Positions 6,963-14,083 are shown, numbered from the stretch's first letter. The stretch is DNA of 24,515 bases from a virus (IMGVR_UViG_3300028883_000135:1-24515), one strand, 5' to 3'. Numbers and translations are program-made. The notes: generated by a model not told the origin, from the letters alone.

Positions 6963-7579
6963 AAAAACCCGTCATGACAATCGAAGAGTGGCCCCTGGCG
7001 GCCATCAAGCCCTATTGGCACAACGCCAAACAACACAATGAGGCCTGGATTGCGGCCAGCATCAAGGAATTTAAACCCGATCAGCCGATCGTGGTCGATG
7101 CCGAGGGCGTCATCATCAAGGGCCATGGCCGTCTGGCCGCGGCCAAACGGCTGGGGCTGGAGACCTTTCCGGTCTACCAGCGCACCGACCTGAGCCCCGA
7201 CCAGGTGCGCCTTTCCCGGCTGGCCGACAACCGGTCGGCCGAGGCGGGCTGGGACGCGGAAAAGTTAGACCTGTCCTTTGCCGAGATCGACATCGCGGAC
7301 CTGGCAATCGATCCGGCGGATCTGGGCCTGGATGAGCTTTTGACCGATCTTGAAAAAACCACCCTGGTCGACATGCCGGACACCCCGGCCCCGGTGGACG
7401 GCCGGCGCAAGCTGCAGCCCAAGAAAATTCAGATCAAGCCGGTGCTGTATGCCGAGGATGTCCAGGTGTTCGAGCAGGCCATGCTGGCCGCCGGGGTGCT
7501 CAACCGCGGCCAGGCCCTGGTCGAGATCTGCCGGTTTTACCTGGCCCATTCAGGAGGTGACGATGGTCTCAAAGGCTAA
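6959..7579 (+). CDS. ParB/Srx-fold domain protein
   Basis: The 206-aa protein has a ParB N-terminal-like domain at residues 8-110: PLAAIKPYWHNAKQHNE, then IVVDAEGVIIKGHGRLAAAKRLG with GHGR at 55-58 (box II), and LADNRSAEAGWDAEKL. In phages and mobile elements this arrangement is common in ParB-methyltransferase proteins, where it precedes a DNA methylase; the fold also hosts nucleases and CTPases. The methylase half is missing here, but the next gene encodes a methyltransferase-like domain, so the usual fusion seems split. The C-terminal ~70 residues (KKIQIKPVLYAEDVQVFEQAML...) form a separate helical segment. GTG start at 6959 has TGGAGGT upstream and is coupled to the NDT-like gene. It is unlikely to be a partition protein, as no ParA or HTH domain is seen. 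Confidence 0.8.
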   Translation: MKKPVMTIEEWPLAAIKPYWHNAKQHNEAWIAASIKEFKPDQPIVVDAEGVIIKGHGRLAAAKRLGLETFPVYQRTDLSPDQVRLSRLADNRSAEAGWDAEKLDLSFAEIDIADLAIDPADLGLDELLTDLEKTTLVDMPDTPAPVDGRRKLQPKKIQIKPVLYAEDVQVFEQAMLAAGVLNRGQALVEICRFYLAHSGGDDGLKG

Positions 7580-8378
7580 AAAACTTTCCTGCTGGCATGC
7601 GGTGGAAGCGGCTCTGAAGTCCGGCGATCTGGTGCGCCCGCCGGTGTGCGACCGCTGCGGCCAAAAGGCGCCCCCGGACAACCCCCTCCAGGCTCACCAT
7701 GCGGATTATGACCAGCCCCTTTGTGTCGAGTGGTTGTGCAAGCGTTGCCATATGGTCGAGCACCATGGCGGGGCCGTCAGAAAAAAAGACAATTCCACTC
7801 TGCGCCAGAAAAGCTTGCTGCGCCAGAAACTGCTGGCCGAGATCGATGACCCCGTGGTCCTGGAAACCCACGGCGGCGCCGGCAAGTTGTTTTTAGCGTG
7901 TTATAAAGATGTTGCAGCCGGCATTGTGTTTGAAAAAGAGCCTGTCAAAACCGCGATTCTGGCACAGCAACGCCCGGCCTGGTTGGTGTATGAGTGTGAC
8001 AGCCGGCATGCCCTGGCGTCTGGCGTAGGGGCCCGGTTGCAGCCCGATTTTTTCGATCTGGACCCCTACGGGGACCCATGGCCGTTTATCGACTGTCTTC
8101 TGGCCGGCGGTCATTACCGCCCGGTCCGCATGGCCCTGGCGGTCAACGATGGCCTTCGTCAGAAATTGAAATTAAACGGCGGGTGGTCGGTCCGATCCAT
8201 GCGCCAGATGGTGGAACGTCACGGCAACAATTCCCTGTATGCCAATTATCTGGAAATTTGCCGGGAAAACATGGCCGGCCTGGCCCAGGCGGCAGGGTAC
8301 CACCTGGTGCGCTGGGCCGGCTATTATTGCGGGCATGTGGATCAGATGACCCATTATGCGGCGGTTTTGGAGCGGTAG
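7563..8378 (+). CDS. HNH-like zinc finger fused to an SAM-dependent methyltransferase-like domain
   Basis: The 271-aa protein has two parts. Residues 10-68 form a zinc-binding HNH-like finger (C29, C32, H45/H46, C59, C62, H63). Residues 95-270 look like a class I methyltransferase: motif I ETHGGAGKLF (101-110), an acidic end of strand 2 at FEKE (123-126), ECDSRHAL (144-151), and motif IV DLDPYGDPW (165-173). The DPYG tetrad recalls DPPY of DNA amino-methyltransferases and DPFG of tRNA guanine-N2 methyltransferases. DNA is the likelier target given the adjoining ParB-like protein. Start at 7563 has AGGAGGTG upstream and overlaps the ParB-like gene by 17 bp. It ends tail-to-tail with the minus-strand cassette, overlapping by 25 bp. 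The zinc finger is clear; the methyltransferase call is motif-based. Confidence 0.65.
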   Translation: MVSKAKKLSCWHAVEAALKSGDLVRPPVCDRCGQKAPPDNPLQAHHADYDQPLCVEWLCKRCHMVEHHGGAVRKKDNSTLRQKSLLRQKLLAEIDDPVVLETHGGAGKLFLACYKDVAAGIVFEKEPVKTAILAQQRPAWLVYECDSRHALASGVGARLQPDFFDLDPYGDPWPFIDCLLAGGHYRPVRMALAVNDGLRQKLKLNGGWSVRSMRQMVERHGNNSLYANYLEICRENMAGLAQAAGYHLVRWAGYYCGHVDQMTHYAAVLER

Positions 8379-9109
8379 GCCGCCAGATCTTTTTTGATGT
8401 AGCGCGGTTTGCTGTACCGGTCCAGCAGGTCCTCGACCGTGACCAGAAATTCGGCCCAGTCGATGGTATCAGCGAAAGGATGATGATTGAGTTTGCCGAC
8501 TTTATACAGATCCACAAAATCATGGGTTTCATGGATTAGGCGATATACGGCCGCTGGATCGATCACCGGCTCAAAGCTGACCCAGGTTTTCAGCCCGTTT
8601 TTATGGGCGGTTTTCAATGCCTGGATGCGATCTGCGGGCAATGCGGCCCCCGGTTCCCATTTTTTAGATTGGTCCGGGTCATCCAGGGTCAGGGTGGCGG
8701 CCCAGATGCAGCGGGCTTTTTGCAATATGGGCAGGTCCCGTTCCACGGCCCAGGCCCCGGCCTTGGTCAAAACCTGGGTTTTCAGGTGGTATCCGGCGGC
8801 AATGGAAAGGGCCTGTCGGGTGATTTTGTGCTGTTTTTCAATGGGCTGGTACGCATCGCTGGTAAAACTTAACAGGATCCGTCGGGGATCCCCGGCAATT
8901 TTTCGGGCGCTGCGCTCAAACAGTTTGATGATATCTTTTCTGGGCTGGGGGTCGGCTGAAAATTGTTCCCGGGCGTTTTTAGCGAATTTATACGGCGGGA
9001 TTCCCGGCACATAGCAATAGGTGCACCCATGGCTGCAGCCTTTATACAGGTTGGCGGCCAGGGGCGAGTATTCCAGGGCTTTTCCTTTGGGCTCGTAAAT
9101 GATGCACAT
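8354..9109 (-). CDS. Radical SAM protein, spore photoproduct lyase-like (SplB/COG1533 type)
   Basis: The 251-aa protein has the CX3CX2C cluster at C25, C29 and C32 (YKGCSHGCTYCYVP), placed close to the N terminus as in COG1533 proteins. LLSFTSDAYQPIE, KTQVLTKAG and WAATLTLDD follow in the order of that family, ending with VSFEPVIDP. Relatives include spore photoproduct lyase, which reverses a thymine dimer, and many uncharacterised radical SAM enzymes. ATG at 9109 has AAGGAG on the minus strand; a longer reading upstream lacks support. It is the last gene of the minus cassette and overlaps the plus-strand methyltransferase gene tail-to-tail by 25 bp. A DNA repair or modification role is inferred only. 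Confidence 0.8.
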   Translation of the reverse strand: MCIIYEPKGKALEYSPLAANLYKGCSHGCTYCYVPGIPPYKFAKNAREQFSADPQPRKDIIKLFERSARKIAGDPRRILLSFTSDAYQPIEKQHKITRQALSIAAGYHLKTQVLTKAGAWAVERDLPILQKARCIWAATLTLDDPDQSKKWEPGAALPADRIQALKTAHKNGLKTWVSFEPVIDPAAVYRLIHETHDFVDLYKVGKLNHHPFADTIDWAEFLVTVEDLLDRYSKPRYIKKDLAAYRSKTAA

Positions 9110-9195
9110 GGTGGTTCTCCTTTTTAAGATGTTTTTCAGGGCGGCCGAGTTGAATCCGCCCGGAGCTCTTTGACAATTTGCAAAACGTTTGATTT

Positions 9196-9231
9196 TCCCC
9201 TGGCCCTGTGAGGCTTGGGCCGGGGGATTTT
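9196..9231 (+). terminator. Strong hairpin with T-tract on the plus strand
   Basis: CCCCTGGCCC (9197-9206) pairs with GGGCCGGGGG (9217-9226), one G-T wobble included, around a 10-nt loop. TTTT (9228-9231) follows on the plus strand. The T-tract orientation would stop plus-strand read-through entering the minus cassette. On the minus strand the same hairpin lies between two genes and is followed by an A-tract, so there it is more likely an mRNA structure than a terminator. Confidence 0.5.
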
Positions 9232-9662
9232 TACGGTTTGGCCAAAACAGCCACATACTTTTCAAGACCCTGGTCCGGATCCAGCCAAAACGACGCCACC
9301 CAAATTTCGAGCACGGCCCGCTGAAAGGCGGTCAGCTCTTTGAGCGCGGCTTCGGTGGCGGTCCGGTCGATGTCCCATTTTTCTTCGTACATGCCGGGGT
9401 AGAGCGCGAATGAATCCTCGACATTGGCCTGCATGTGCTGCCCGGCAAGGCCCGCGGTGAGAAAAGTTCCATTCATCACGTCCACGAACATTTTCAGCTG
9501 GCCGGCGGTAAACCGGCCCTTGAGTTCTCGCATGAGCGTGGCCTGGTAGAGCCCGGGGACGGCGGCCAGGGTGAATTCGGCGCCGGCGTTGGCTGATTTG
9601 AATTTGTTGCTGTAGAAATCGATTGCGGTTGTCGGGACCGCTGGCCCCATTTTTTTCAGCAT
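9231..9662 (-). CDS. Hypothetical protein (143 aa)
   Basis: The chosen ATG at 9662 has AAAGGAGTC on the minus strand 5-6 nt upstream. A farther in-frame ATG at 9677 lies inside that ribosome-binding sequence and is rejected. The protein (MLKKMGPAVPTTAIDFYSNKF...) looks helical, with repeated hydrophobic helices (ATLMRELKGRFTAGQLKMFVDVMNG, AALKELTAFQRAVLEIWVASFW) and an acidic linker. There is no signal peptide, cysteine pair or known catalytic motif. It follows the RHH-like gene closely and is the third gene of the minus operon. No family is recognised. Confidence 0.65.
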   Translation of the reverse strand: MLKKMGPAVPTTAIDFYSNKFKSANAGAEFTLAAVPGLYQATLMRELKGRFTAGQLKMFVDVMNGTFLTAGLAGQHMQANVEDSFALYPGMYEEKWDIDRTATEAALKELTAFQRAVLEIWVASFWLDPDQGLEKYVAVLAKP

Positions 9663-9673
9663 TTTGACTCCTT

Positions 9674-10084
9674 TCATTTTCTTGGGTATTTTTTGTAATA
9701 CTCATCCATATGTGATTTATCTCCTGACCGGCGGTATCGTGCGTATAATTTTGCGTATAGCCGATTCCGCTGAATTTGCTGTGTATCTGATCGGGTTCTT
9801 TGTTTCCCTTCGGGGAGTTTTCCCCATTTTTGGTGAAATTTGTCCATATGGCTGTAATCGTTATCTTTTATGTATTTTTTGTATGCCCGGTGGTACGCTT
9901 TTTGTCTTTTCGACATCGCGTCTACTGGTCGGAGAGGGGCCAGGTGTATTGTTTTCTCTATGTATTCCCGGTCCACAAGGAGTTTAATAATTGTCCCCAT
10001 GGGTCTTCGGGTGCGCGTTTTTATTTCGTGCAATTTTTGTAATGTCGCTCGGGGGATTGCGACACTAGTTTCTTTGCGTTTCAT
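9674..10084 (-). CDS. Possible ribbon-helix-helix protein with a duplicated SHMD segment (136 aa)
   Basis: Residues 5-42 (TSVAIPRATLQKLHEIKTRT...MGTIIKLLVDREY) have the strand-helix-turn-helix pattern of Arc/CopG-type DNA-binding proteins. The rest is basic and holds two related 25-residue units, 63-87 and 109-133. They share the pattern YxxxYxxYxxxxDxSHMD followed by an aromatic-basic tail, with 9 identities in 25 positions by eye. Duplicated basic aromatic helices suggest a second nucleic-acid-binding region. As the only likely regulator in the minus cassette it may control the promoter at 11289-11317. ATG at 10084 has a modest AGGG site. The sequence is AT-richer than its neighbours, suggesting a different origin. 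The RHH assignment is moderate and the SHMD repeat is seen directly. Confidence 0.65.
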   Translation of the reverse strand: MKRKETSVAIPRATLQKLHEIKTRTRRPMGTIIKLLVDREYIEKTIHLAPLRPVDAMSKRQKAYHRAYKKYIKDNDYSHMDKFHQKWGKLPEGKQRTRSDTQQIQRNRLYAKLYARYRRSGDKSHMDEYYKKYPRK

Positions 10085-10155
10085 AGTGGCCCTTAAATAA
10101 GTCTGTTGTGAGTTTTCACCGCCTCAACCCCTCCAGTGGAGAGGCTCAGGTGGTG

Positions 10156-10175
10156 GCCCCGGGCGGTCCCGGGGC
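10156..10175. other. Perfect GC hairpin between minus-strand genes
   Basis: GCCCCGGG (10156-10163) and CCCGGGGC (10168-10175) form an 8-bp GC-only stem with a CGGT loop. It is in the 99-bp gap just downstream of the 336-aa gene on the minus strand. There is no T-tract on either side, so it is not a classical terminator. It may stabilise mRNA 3' ends or reduce downstream expression. Nothing else stands out in the gap apart from a small CTCCAGTGGAG dyad near 10130. Confidence 0.5.
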
Positions 10176-10183
10176 GGTTAGCG

Positions 10184-11194
10184 TTAAGCGCTGATTTCTT
10201 CGACAACCTCCATGATCCGAAGATGTTCTGCGGCAATCTTGGCGCCGTATTCGATGGTTTCGCCTTTACGCTCACACCGGCACAAAACGAGGGTTTTGCC
10301 GGCCTTCCACGAATCGTTGAAAACATCATTTGCCTTTGCGGCGTCGATTGCATCAGCCTTGGACCCGAAACAATAAAGTCCGCCTTCATGGTCCTCTTTC
10401 GGTTTTTCGGTCAACCAATGCCGGAGTCGGTAAATTGTATTCGGGTCATAAACCGACCGGAGCTTGCCGTTTTGCTCCACGATTTTCCAGGCTTCTTTGG
10501 GGCGGTTCAGTTCGCGGATGTATTCTCGTCGTTCTCTGGCCCGCGCGGCGGCAATTTTTTTAGCCCGGTTGGGGACCATGCGGTTGAGGGCGGTTTCGGC
10601 CCGTTCGCCGGTGTCGAGAAAATAGGTTTTCTGGTAGATGCGCCCTTGGCGGCCGTAGACCTCGATGCGGCGGTCAACGGTGCGCGGGTAGGACCGCTTG
10701 CCGTATTTTTCCCATTCGGTGTCTTCGGCGTATTCATAGATTTTCCCGCGGTAGAGGCGGTGGTCGGTTTTGGCGGTCGGGTAGCGATCGAGGTATTGTT
10801 TAAGCCCTGGTCCGCCTTCCCGGGCCAGCCGGTTGAGATCAATGTGAAGCGTATTAATCCATCGGATGAGATCTTCCGCGGGGGCGGTGCGGATGATCGG
10901 GAAAAGCCGATTGTGAATTTTCATGAGGCGGCCGGCGGCTTCGCGCTTGGGGTCACTGGGGTTATGGCGCACCATGCCGACTGAAACGTTGAAACCGTGT
11001 TCGGGGCTAAACCGGGTACGCATACGATCTGTGTGTCTGAAACCGGAGCAATCCATTTGCCGCATGTGCCGAGCATGGGCATTTAGGGCGCGGTGGTAGA
11101 GTTTGCGCCGAACCGGGGCACCGCGGGTGCCGGGCCGGATGTCCGTTTTTAAATCTTCAAGAAATTGCTTGATGCGGGTTGATGTGGTAAGCAT
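10184..11194 (-). CDS. Hypothetical protein, first gene of the minus-strand cassette (336 aa)
   Basis: ATG at 11194 has AGGAGGT on the minus strand at good spacing, giving a 336-aa product beginning MLTTSTRIKQFLEDLK. It is basic and rich in Arg, Tyr and His, with no signal peptide or membrane segment. Residues ~100-200 contain many aromatic-charged motifs (LYRGKIYEYAEDTEWEKYGKRSYPR), and the C-terminal third ends with a strand-rich part (GKTLVLCRCERKGETIEYGAK). One Cys-x-Cys pair (CRC) is present, but no complete zinc site. No known family is recognised. The promoter upstream and its leading position make it the main product of the cassette. Nucleic-acid binding is a guess from composition. 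Confidence 0.7.
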   Translation of the reverse strand: MLTTSTRIKQFLEDLKTDIRPGTRGAPVRRKLYHRALNAHARHMRQMDCSGFRHTDRMRTRFSPEHGFNVSVGMVRHNPSDPKREAAGRLMKIHNRLFPIIRTAPAEDLIRWINTLHIDLNRLAREGGPGLKQYLDRYPTAKTDHRLYRGKIYEYAEDTEWEKYGKRSYPRTVDRRIEVYGRQGRIYQKTYFLDTGERAETALNRMVPNRAKKIAAARARERREYIRELNRPKEAWKIVEQNGKLRSVYDPNTIYRLRHWLTEKPKEDHEGGLYCFGSKADAIDAAKANDVFNDSWKAGKTLVLCRCERKGETIEYGAKIAAEHLRIMEVVEEISA

Positions 11195-11232
11195 GGGGCT
11201 ACCTCCTATCGCTTAATGGGTTTTAGGGGGTC

Positions 11233-11270
11233 AAAGCCTCATTCCGGGTGCCTCCGGGGTGGGGCTTTTT
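11233..11270. terminator. Nested hairpin with T-tract in the divergent promoter region
   Basis: Outer arms AAAGCC (11233-11238) and GGCTTT (11263-11268) enclose inner CCGG arms (11244-11247 and 11254-11257). TTTTT (11266-11270) follows on the plus strand; the minus strand has TTT. It falls within the predicted 5' leader of the minus transcript, so it may act as an attenuator there. On the plus strand it would block transcripts entering from the left. Confidence 0.5.
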
Positions 11271-11288
11271 CGTGCTGATCATGGTTCC

Positions 11289-11317
11289 TTTATACTATGC
11301 GTTTTGCAAACTGTCAA
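11289..11317 (-). promoter_or_regulatory. Near-consensus sigma70 promoter for the minus cassette
   Basis: On the minus strand TTGACA (11317-11312) and TATAAA (11294-11289) are separated by exactly 17 bp. This is the best sigma70 match noticed in the window. Transcription would begin near 11282, leaving an ~88-nt leader with the hairpin at 11233-11270 before the 336-aa gene. Confidence 0.7.
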
Positions 11318-11332
11318 GAAAAAAGTTTAAAA
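11304..11332 (+). promoter_or_regulatory. Probable promoter of the packaging operon
   Basis: TTGCAA (11304-11309) and TTAAAA (11327-11332) are 17 bp apart on the plus strand in an AT-rich segment 50 bp before the small terminase start. The -35 boxes of this and the minus promoter lie only 2 bp apart, so polymerase could probably occupy one at a time. Confidence 0.45.
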
Positions 11333-11379
11333 ATTTTCCAGAAAAAAACGCTTTTTTATTATTAGTGGATTATAAAAAA

Positions 11380-12108
11380 ATGCAAGACCAAATAGACCGT
11401 ATCGAAAAACGCTGTGACCCGTCCGAGCTGGTGGAGGTCCGGCTGTTGCGCAAGGGCCTGGCCCAGTGCCAGAAGACCTACAACCAGGACCCCACCGCCA
11501 CAGCCAAGCGCAACTGGGACGCGGCCCGCGAGGGGCTTTCCGCCGTGATCGAGCGCCTGGAGGGCAAGTATTTTGCCCGGGATGAGGTCTTAAAGAATCG
11601 CCTGGCCGTGGTCAAGTACCTGGCCGGTCAGGGGTACAAGGCCAAGCGCCAGAAAGTGTATGACGACGCCAGGGCCGGTCTGCTCAAGATCCAGCCGGAC
11701 GGATCCGTGCGGGTCAATGACGTGGTGGCCTATATTGCCCTGGCCGGGTTAAAGCGGGTGAAAACCGCCGAAGGCGAGCTCGACGATCTGCACAAAAAGG
11801 AAAAGCAGCTCCAGATCGAGTGCCTGGAGGTCAAGCGTGACCGGGAGACCTTCAACCTGGAAAAAGACCAGGGCGCCTACATCGCCCGGGAGGACCACGA
11901 GGTCCAGATGGCGGCCCTGGCCGGGCTCATGGAGCAGACCGTGCGCCAGGCCCTGCGCTTTGTGCTCGAGGACACGATCCTGATGGCCGGCGGATCCACC
12001 AAAAAGCTGCAGACCTGCCTGGACGCGGCCAACCGGCGCCTGGATGAATCCTATAACGCCCTGGTGGCCGAGGGTGAGTTTCAGGTGATTTTTGAGGACG
12101 CCAACTGA
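11380..12108 (+). CDS. Terminase small subunit-like DNA-packaging protein
   Basis: The 242-aa protein lies directly before the large terminase, whose ATG overlaps its stop (TGATG at 12106-12110). After a helical N terminus, residues ~75-118 form a helix-turn-helix-like unit (VVKYLAGQGYKAKRQKVYDDARAGLL, then PDGSVRVNDVVAYI), as in Nu1-type proteins that recognise the packaging site. A coiled coil follows at ~128-165 (ELDDLHKKEKQLQIECLEVKRDRETF), then REDHEVQMAALAGLMEQTV, typical of the oligomerisation region. ATG at 11380 is preferred. An upstream GTG lies at 11248, inside the hairpin and promoter region, and would add an implausible hydrophobic segment. The Shine-Dalgarno is weak (AGTGGA). 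The assignment rests on position and fold-like pattern. Confidence 0.7.
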   Translation: MQDQIDRIEKRCDPSELVEVRLLRKGLAQCQKTYNQDPTATAKRNWDAAREGLSAVIERLEGKYFARDEVLKNRLAVVKYLAGQGYKAKRQKVYDDARAGLLKIQPDGSVRVNDVVAYIALAGLKRVKTAEGELDDLHKKEKQLQIECLEVKRDRETFNLEKDQGAYIAREDHEVQMAALAGLMEQTVRQALRFVLEDTILMAGGSTKKLQTCLDAANRRLDESYNALVAEGEFQVIFEDAN

Positions 12109-14027
12109 TGCCAGCCGCCGCCCATAAGCCGATCCCCGTCCCGTCCCGCTGGCGCCCGGCGTCAACGGCCGATCGTGTCGCGGCCCTCGAGGCGTATCTG
12201 AAGCTGCCGGTGGGGGTGAAAAAGATCCTGCGCAAAAAAAAGCCGGTGGCGGTCTCGGGCTGGGCCGAGCGCTGCCGGGTGGTGACCATGAGCTCGGTGC
12301 CCGGGCCGTGGAAAAACCGGACCGCGCCGTATCTGGCCGGGATCATGGATGCCTCGTTTTATCCGTCGGTCGAAGAGATCGACATCTGCGCGGCGCCCCA
12401 GACGGGCAAATCCGAGTGCATCAACAACTGCGTCGGGTACTGCATCGACCGCCGGCCCGGGTCGGTGCTGTATGTCTACCCGGACGAAATGACGGCCCGG
12501 GAAAACAACCAGGACCGCATCATCCCCATGATCACCAGCTCGCGGCATTTGCGGGCCTATATGACCGGTTATGTGGCCGATGCCAACTCGCTGCGCATCA
12601 ATCTGCAGCACATGCAGATCTATATGGGGTGGGCGCGCTCGGCATCCCGCCTGGCCAACAAGCCCCTGCCCTATCTGGTCTTGGACGAGGTCGACAAATA
12701 CCCGGACACCGCCGGCAAAAAAGAGGCCGGCCCCATCCCCCTGGCGGAAAAACGCACCCGGACCTATCGGGGGTACCGCCGGATCTGGAAGGCCTCCACC
12801 CCCACCATCGAGTCCGGCCCCATCTGGCAGGCCCTTCTGGCCGCCGACGTGATCTTTGATTTCTGGGTGCGCTGCCCAGGTTGCGGGGCCTGGCAGAAGA
12901 TGGAATTCAAGCACATCCGCTGGCCCAAAGACTGCCGGGATCCCAAGGTGATGGAGGCCAGGGACCTGGCCCGGTACGTCTGCCCCCGTTGTGAGGCGTC
13001 CTGGGATGATCAGGACCGGGACCGGGCCGTGCAGCAGGGCGAGTGGCGCAGCCGGCCGGCAGACGACAATGACCGGCCCATCACCCTGGAAACCTATTTA
13101 AAGGCGCGCAAACCCAAAAAGATCGCCTTTCACATCCCCTCCTGGTTGAGCCATTTTGTGGGGTTGTCGGAAATCGCGGCCCGGTTTTTGAAAGGACTGA
13201 CCGACAAGACGGCGCTCAAGGATTTTCGCAACAACGACGAGGCCGTGCCCTGGGTGGCGTATGCGGTGGAGCGCAAAGAAGACCGCATCCTGCTGCTGCG
13301 CGACGATCGGCCCCGGGGCCGAGTGCCGGGCGGCGGGGTCGTGGCGGCCATGACCGGCGCGGTGGACACCCAGGACTATGGATTCTGGTATGAGATCCGC
13401 GCCTGGGGCTATGGCCTGCAAAAGGAATCCTGGCAGATCCGCGAGGGGTATGTGACCACGTTCGAGGCCATCGAGGAGGTCATGTGGGCCAGCGAGTACC
13501 TGGACGCCGACGGCCTGTCTTATATCGTCAACCTGGTGCTCCAGGACGCCCTGGGCCACCGCACATCAGAGGTGTACGACTTCTGCCGCAAGCACCGTGG
13601 CAAAATAGTGCCGATCTTCGGACAGCAGACCATGGCCAACCCGCACACCTGGACTAATATCGAGTGGTATCCGGGCACCAAAAAGCCCATCCCTGGAGGT
13701 CTGAAGGCATTAAGGCTTAATTCGCAATATTACAAGGACGATCTGGCCGGGATCCTGGAAATTGCCCCGGCTGATCCGGGGGCCTGGCATTTTCACTCGG
13801 AGACCACGTTCGAGTGGGCCCAGCATCTGACCGCCGAGTACCGGGACGAGAAAAACATCTGGCAGTGCCCGTCCGGCAAGGCTAACCATGGCTGGGACTG
13901 CTCGTATATGCAATTGGCGGCCCATGATGTCCTGGGCGTGCGCCACTGGCCGCGGCCCGAGGCGGCGGCGGCCGCAAAGAAAAAGGCACGGCCGGCGGGG
14001 GGGCGGGTGCGGCCGAGGCGGTGGTAG
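12108..14027 (+). CDS. Terminase large subunit, GpA family
   Basis: The 639-aa ATPase-nuclease packages phage DNA into proheads and cuts it. Walker A is AAPQTGKS (95-102), with the Gln-Thr form seen in GpA proteins. Walker B is LVLDE (D193, E194) in LPYLVLDEVDKY. A zinc-binding insertion has CPGC (C256, C259) and CPRC (C292, C295). The RNase H-like nuclease domain begins at GAVDTQDYGF with D420, and a later acidic site lies near VLQDALGHRTSEVYDF. Length and order agree with lambda gpA (641 aa). It is translationally coupled to the small subunit. The C terminus is Ala-, Lys- and Arg-rich (about 620-639). GpA terminases usually make cohesive ends, so a cos site may lie nearby, but none was identified. 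Confidence 0.93.
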   Translation: MPAAAHKPIPVPSRWRPASTADRVAALEAYLKLPVGVKKILRKKKPVAVSGWAERCRVVTMSSVPGPWKNRTAPYLAGIMDASFYPSVEEIDICAAPQTGKSECINNCVGYCIDRRPGSVLYVYPDEMTARENNQDRIIPMITSSRHLRAYMTGYVADANSLRINLQHMQIYMGWARSASRLANKPLPYLVLDEVDKYPDTAGKKEAGPIPLAEKRTRTYRGYRRIWKASTPTIESGPIWQALLAADVIFDFWVRCPGCGAWQKMEFKHIRWPKDCRDPKVMEARDLARYVCPRCEASWDDQDRDRAVQQGEWRSRPADDNDRPITLETYLKARKPKKIAFHIPSWLSHFVGLSEIAARFLKGLTDKTALKDFRNNDEAVPWVAYAVERKEDRILLLRDDRPRGRVPGGGVVAAMTGAVDTQDYGFWYEIRAWGYGLQKESWQIREGYVTTFEAIEEVMWASEYLDADGLSYIVNLVLQDALGHRTSEVYDFCRKHRGKIVPIFGQQTMANPHTWTNIEWYPGTKKPIPGGLKALRLNSQYYKDDLAGILEIAPADPGAWHFHSETTFEWAQHLTAEYRDEKNIWQCPSGKANHGWDCSYMQLAAHDVLGVRHWPRPEAAAAAKKKARPAGGRVRPRRW

Positions 14028-14034
14028 AAAAAAA

Positions 14035-14056
14035 GGGATGAGGGATGAGGGATGAG
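14035..14056 (+). repeat. (GGGATGA)x3 heptamer array
   Basis: Three perfect tandem GGGATGA units (14035-14055) plus a G sit in the 56-bp gap after the terminase. They are followed by TAAA. The same array with the same flanks (AAA before, GTAAA after) recurs at 22166-22187, and inverted related units lie at 23914-23941. Confidence 0.85.
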
Positions 14057-14083
14057 TAAAACCATAAAACCAAAGGAGACCCG

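Noticed and set aside
6959-7579. Plasmid-type ParB partition system
   Set aside because: No ParA ATPase, no HTH centromere-binding domain and no parS-like repeats nearby; the domain style is that of phage ParB-methylase proteins.
9663-9677. ATG 9677 as start of the 143-aa minus-strand protein
   Set aside because: This ATG lies within the AAAGGAGTC ribosome-binding sequence of the ATG at 9662.
11248-11379. N-terminal extension of the small terminase from GTG 11248
   Set aside because: It would translate the hairpin and both promoter motifs and give an unlikely hydrophobic leader; the ATG at 11380 gives the expected protein.
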